From the NCBI GenBank assembly GCA_903904835.1, contig CAIVEI010000131.1:1-46367 (forward strand): a stretch of DNA of 46,367 nucleotides, given 5' to 3'. This DNA comes from an uncultured Schlesneria sp. (GTDB lineage Bacteria > Planctomycetota > Planctomycetia > Planctomycetales > Planctomycetaceae). The position numbers and the translations under genes were made by a program. The notes below the pieces were generated by a model. The model saw only the letters and a list, made by a program, of their open reading frames with translations, did not search any database and was not told the DNA's origin. Numbering within the stretch: position 1 is the stretch's first letter; each line of letters starts with the position of its first letter. Shown here piece after piece: positions 43,934 through 46,367 of the stretch.

Positions 43934-45310
43934 GTGGAAAGCATCGAATCGAACAGCGGCGTATCTCGCCGCGATCTTCTCAAAGCAACCGGCACTGTTG
44001 CCGCCGCATCGGCGCTCGCCGGAATCGTGATCCCTAAGCACGTTTATGCAGGCGAAACCAATACCATTCAGGTCGCTCTGATCGGAGCCGGCGGACGTGG
44101 TACCGGGGCTGCCGAAAACGCTCTGTCGACGAAACTCGGCCCGGTCAAACTGACCGCCATGGCCGATGTCTTCCCAGAAAAACTCAAGGGAAGCTTTGAT
44201 TCGCTGAAAGGCAAATTCAAAGAGATGGTCGACGTTCCAGAAGAGCGCAAGTTCATCGGGTTCGACGCCTACAAGCCTGCCATGGATTCGCTCAAAAAAG
44301 GTGACGTTGTCATCCTGACGACCCCCGTCGCGTTTCGCTGGGTCCATTTCAAGTACGCCATTGATCGTGGCCTTAACGTCTTCATGGAAAAGCCCACGAC
44401 CGTTGACGGTCCCAGCACGAGGAAGATGCTGGCCCTATACGAAGAGTCGGTCAAAAAGAACCTGAAGGTCGGCGTTGGCCTGATGTGCCGCCACTGCGAA
44501 GGACGTGGCGAACTGTTCAAGCGGATCAAGGATGGGGAACTCGGCGAATTGAACATGCTGCGAGCCTACCGAGTGACCGGTCCCACAGGATCAGCGTTCG
44601 TCGGTAAGAATCAAGGCAAACTCAGCGAGCTGATGTACCAGATCCAGAACTTCCACGGATTCCTGTGGGCGAGCGGTGGTGGTTTCAGCGACTTCCTGAT
44701 CCACAACATCGACGAATGCTGCTGGATGAAGGATGCGTGGCCTGTCGAAGCCAAAGGTTACGGCGGACGTCATTACCGAGGCGACTACATCGATCAGAAC
44801 TTCGACACGTACTCGGTCGAATACACGTTTGCGGACGGAGCGAAACTGTTCCTCGAAGGTCGCGGCATGATCAACTGTGCCAACGAATTCGCCAGTTACT
44901 GCCACGGCAGCAAGGGTTCTGCCGTGATTTCGCAATCCGGTCACGCTCCTTCGAAGGCTCGAATCTTCAAGGGCCAGAAGATGACAGAGGATCAGGTTGT
45001 CTGGCGCTGCAAAGATCCCGAACCAAATCCCTACCAGTTGGAATGGGATCACATCATGCACGCGATCCGTCAGGACACGCCATACAACGAAGCCAAGCGA
45101 GGTGCGGAAGCGAGCCTTGTCACTTCGATGGGCCGCATGGCCTGTCATACCGGTCGCGTTGTGACCTACGACGAAATCCTGAACTCCGAACACGAGTTCG
45201 CACCGGACGTCGACAAGCTGACCCTGGACGGCCCGGCCCCGCTGATGGCCAACGCCGACGGTAAATACCCGATTCCCGCACCAGGGATCAAAACAACCCG
45301 CGAATATTAA
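43934..45310 (+). CDS. Tat-exported Gfo/Idh/MocA-type oxidoreductase
   Basis: 458 aa. Twin-arginine signal SRRDLLKATGTVAAASALAG, then a Rossmann fold (VALIGAGGRGTGAAENAL) and the family EKP motif (FMEKPTTVDGPS). The C-terminal alpha/beta domain includes GGGFSDFLIHNIDECCW. NAD(P)-linked dehydrogenases of this family usually act on sugars or cyclitols; the cofactor is bound before Tat export. The GTG start has AGGAG eight bases upstream. It is divergent from the serine hydrolase and ends in a strong terminator, so it is a single-gene transcript. Substrate unknown. Confidence 0.94.
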   Translation: MESIESNSGVSRRDLLKATGTVAAASALAGIVIPKHVYAGETNTIQVALIGAGGRGTGAAENALSTKLGPVKLTAMADVFPEKLKGSFDSLKGKFKEMVDVPEERKFIGFDAYKPAMDSLKKGDVVILTTPVAFRWVHFKYAIDRGLNVFMEKPTTVDGPSTRKMLALYEESVKKNLKVGVGLMCRHCEGRGELFKRIKDGELGELNMLRAYRVTGPTGSAFVGKNQGKLSELMYQIQNFHGFLWASGGGFSDFLIHNIDECCWMKDAWPVEAKGYGGRHYRGDYIDQNFDTYSVEYTFADGAKLFLEGRGMINCANEFASYCHGSKGSAVISQSGHAPSKARIFKGQKMTEDQVVWRCKDPEPNPYQLEWDHIMHAIRQDTPYNEAKRGAEASLVTSMGRMACHTGRVVTYDEILNSEHEFAPDVDKLTLDGPAPLMANADGKYPIPAPGIKTTREY

Positions 45311-45335
45311 TCGCTGGTCCGACGATGAGTATTTC

Positions 45336-45380
45336 AACCGGCTCGTTGGAAAGTTTTTTCCAACGAGCCGGTTTTTTTTC
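45336..45380 (+). terminator. strong rho-independent terminator of the Gfo/Idh/MocA gene
   Basis: A perfect 17-pair stem (45336-45352 with 45357-45373), AACCGGCTCGTTGGAAA and its complement, around a four-base loop, followed by a run of T. It begins 25 bases after the stop. Confidence 0.95.
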
Positions 45381-45557
45381 GGAGACCATCCGTTCCGCAA
45401 ACGACGACCGAAAAAGTCCCAGGCGAGCCGGGCGATGTAAATCCCCGGATTCTTCGCTCCTTTTACATACGACCATCATCTCTCACGGCGCTTCGCCGCC
45501 CGCTCACCAAATCGTCGATTAAAAGCAATCATCTCGATCCTCGAAAAAAAGTTGATG

Positions 45558-46060
45558 ACGTTGGCCAAGTTGGCCAAGTTCCCTGTTTCATAGGATTTTT
45601 CGAAGGTTTGCGTTTGGCCAACTTGGCCAACTTCGTCCTTTCTCGCCGTGATTTTCCAAACTTCGTGGCCTTCGTGGCCTTCTGTTCAAGAATCTTCTCT
45701 TCTGTTCCGCTGGAAACACGTGCTGAGAAATCTGGCGTCACAGTTCGATCGACTTCAATCACGTTGGCAAAGTTGGCAAAGTTGGCCAAGTTCCCTGTTT
45801 CATAGGCTTTTTCGAAGGTTTGAAGTTGGCCAACTTGGCCAACTTCGTTCTTTCTCGCCATGATTTTCCAAACTTCGTCCCCTTCGTGGCCTTCTGTTCA
45901 AAAATCTTCTCTTCTGTTCCGCTGGAATCACGTGCCACGAAATCTGGTGTCACAGTTCGATCGACTTCAATCACGTTGGCAGAGTTGGCAAAGTTGGCCA
46001 AATTCCCTGTTTCATAGGCTTTTTCACAGGTTTGAAGTTGGCCAACTTCACCCGTTCTCG
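45558..46060. repeat. 212-bp tandem repeat (two full and one partial copy) rich in TTGGCCAA
   Basis: Copies start at 45558, 45761 and 45973. The shared phrase CCCTGTTTCATAGG begins at 45581, 45793 and 46005, spaced exactly 212 bases. Each unit opens with GTTGGCCAAG-type nine-base microrepeats (two in copy 1, three in copies 2 and 3), then a 36-base spacer, then the inverse TTGGCCAACTTGGCCAAC. In copy 1 the two 18-base arms (45560-45577, 45614-45631) are perfect inverted repeats. The tail carries TTCGTGGCC twice in copy 1. Frames across the repeat (for example 45529-45861 minus) are low-complexity products of it, not genes. Confidence 0.85.
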
Positions 46061-46367
46061 CTTTATCTTCGGCTCGACCGAACCCATAAGGCAAACAACG
46101 AACCGACACGGATCGCGCAGCGCCTCGACCCGACGCCGGAGCGATCCGAATTCAATTTCTTTCCAAGATGCCAAAGATCAATCGTCGTCGTCAGGTTTTG
46201 GTTTCCAAAAATCCAGGCGAGCCAGGCCGAAGCGGCCAGAAAGTTGATAAAGAAAGTGGTTCAATTTCCATCTTCTTCAAAAATTAATTGATTGAAAAAA
46301 TAATGTTCTTATCACCGTCCTCCTAATTTTGCATGGCTTGTGTGCTTGTGTGTTGTGTGATGTGTTA
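46061..46367. other. right-edge spacer without a gene
   Basis: No supported coding region. CCAGGCGAGCCAGGCCGAAG at 46202 resembles phrases at 45420 (CCAGGCGAGCCGGGCG) and 33345, small dispersed GC-rich motifs. The last 100 bases are AT-rich. Confidence 0.4.

Noticed and set aside
44591-45400. 269-aa minus-strand frame antisense to the oxidoreductase
   Set aside because: The plus-strand Gfo/Idh/MocA frame is clearly real and the antisense frame runs over its terminator.
45558-46060. Possible CRISPR array
   Set aside because: The whole 212-base unit is repeated, with no alternation of short identical repeats and unique spacers, and no cas genes.
45529-46291. Frames on both strands across the 212-bp repeat (LAKLAN-like and WPSWPS-like peptides)
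   Set aside because: They arise from translation of TTGGCCAA microrepeats in all frames. No ribosome site or domain.
1-46367. tRNA or rRNA genes
   Set aside because: I looked for T-loop GTTCGA-type motifs with matching stems and found none convincing.

Overview
The window is a chromosomal segment of a planctomycete, most likely in the order Planctomycetales. The family content shows this: an 815-aa DUF1549/DUF1553 cytochrome-type protein with an Ig-like N-terminus, a ~1,000-aa PVC-type heme-binding dehydrogenase with HEAT repeats, Tat-exported Gfo/Idh/MocA and TIM-barrel proteins, a DUF6655-type lipoprotein, and a MoxR/Bat cluster with fused genes. Moderate GC, GTG/TTG starts and long spacers full of hairpins and dispersed repeats fit the same group. 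I cannot name the species.

Layout. 0-16.3 kb is mostly housekeeping: a cut-off gene at the left edge, a small zinc-finger-like protein with MqnD (futalosine menaquinone pathway), DAHP synthase, a secreted TIM-barrel protein, an ABC exporter convergent with a Wzt-like ABC ATPase, a class II-type cytochrome c, a Nudix-like protein, a Tat/Sec-exported YbjN-like protein, a 61-aa protein, FolK with a C-terminal extension, PriA and SerA. 16.35-17.34 kb is a spacer holding the 3' end of a group II intron: the maturase C-terminus, domain V and domain VI. 17.34-27.29 kb is a minus-strand moxR-DUF58-lipoprotein-batA-batB/C-batD/E operon. The last two genes are both fusions, and batB/C keeps a strong internal ribosome site and signal peptide at the fusion joint. 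27.3-33.0 kb carries the two large heme-binding planctomycete proteins. PlsY and a DUF6655-like lipoprotein follow.

36-43 kb is accessory DNA. It has a frameshifted neutral-ceramidase-like gene, an excisionase-like HTH gene, a DUF2971-like gene cut off by the 5' part of a group II intron (RT without thumb/maturase), several MITE-like inverted-repeat elements, and a serine hydrolase. The window ends with a Gfo/Idh/MocA oxidoreductase, a textbook terminator, and a 212-bp tandem repeat rich in the palindrome TTGGCCAA.

Most interesting points. (1) A family of two-hairpin elements sits 35-52 nt after the stop codon of three unrelated genes, always in the same orientation to the gene, with a compensatory base change in one stem. 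(2) The 5' part of a group II intron (40.4-42.0 kb, minus) and a 3' part (16.7-17.2 kb, plus) look complementary, and a short sequence at 42312-42329 equals the two outer exon edges joined. (3) The batB/C fusion has a retained internal start. (4) There are structured tandem repeats at 33.4 kb (84 bp) and 45.5 kb (212 bp). I did not find a clear new defence or metabolic system. The hairpin family is the best candidate for something undescribed.
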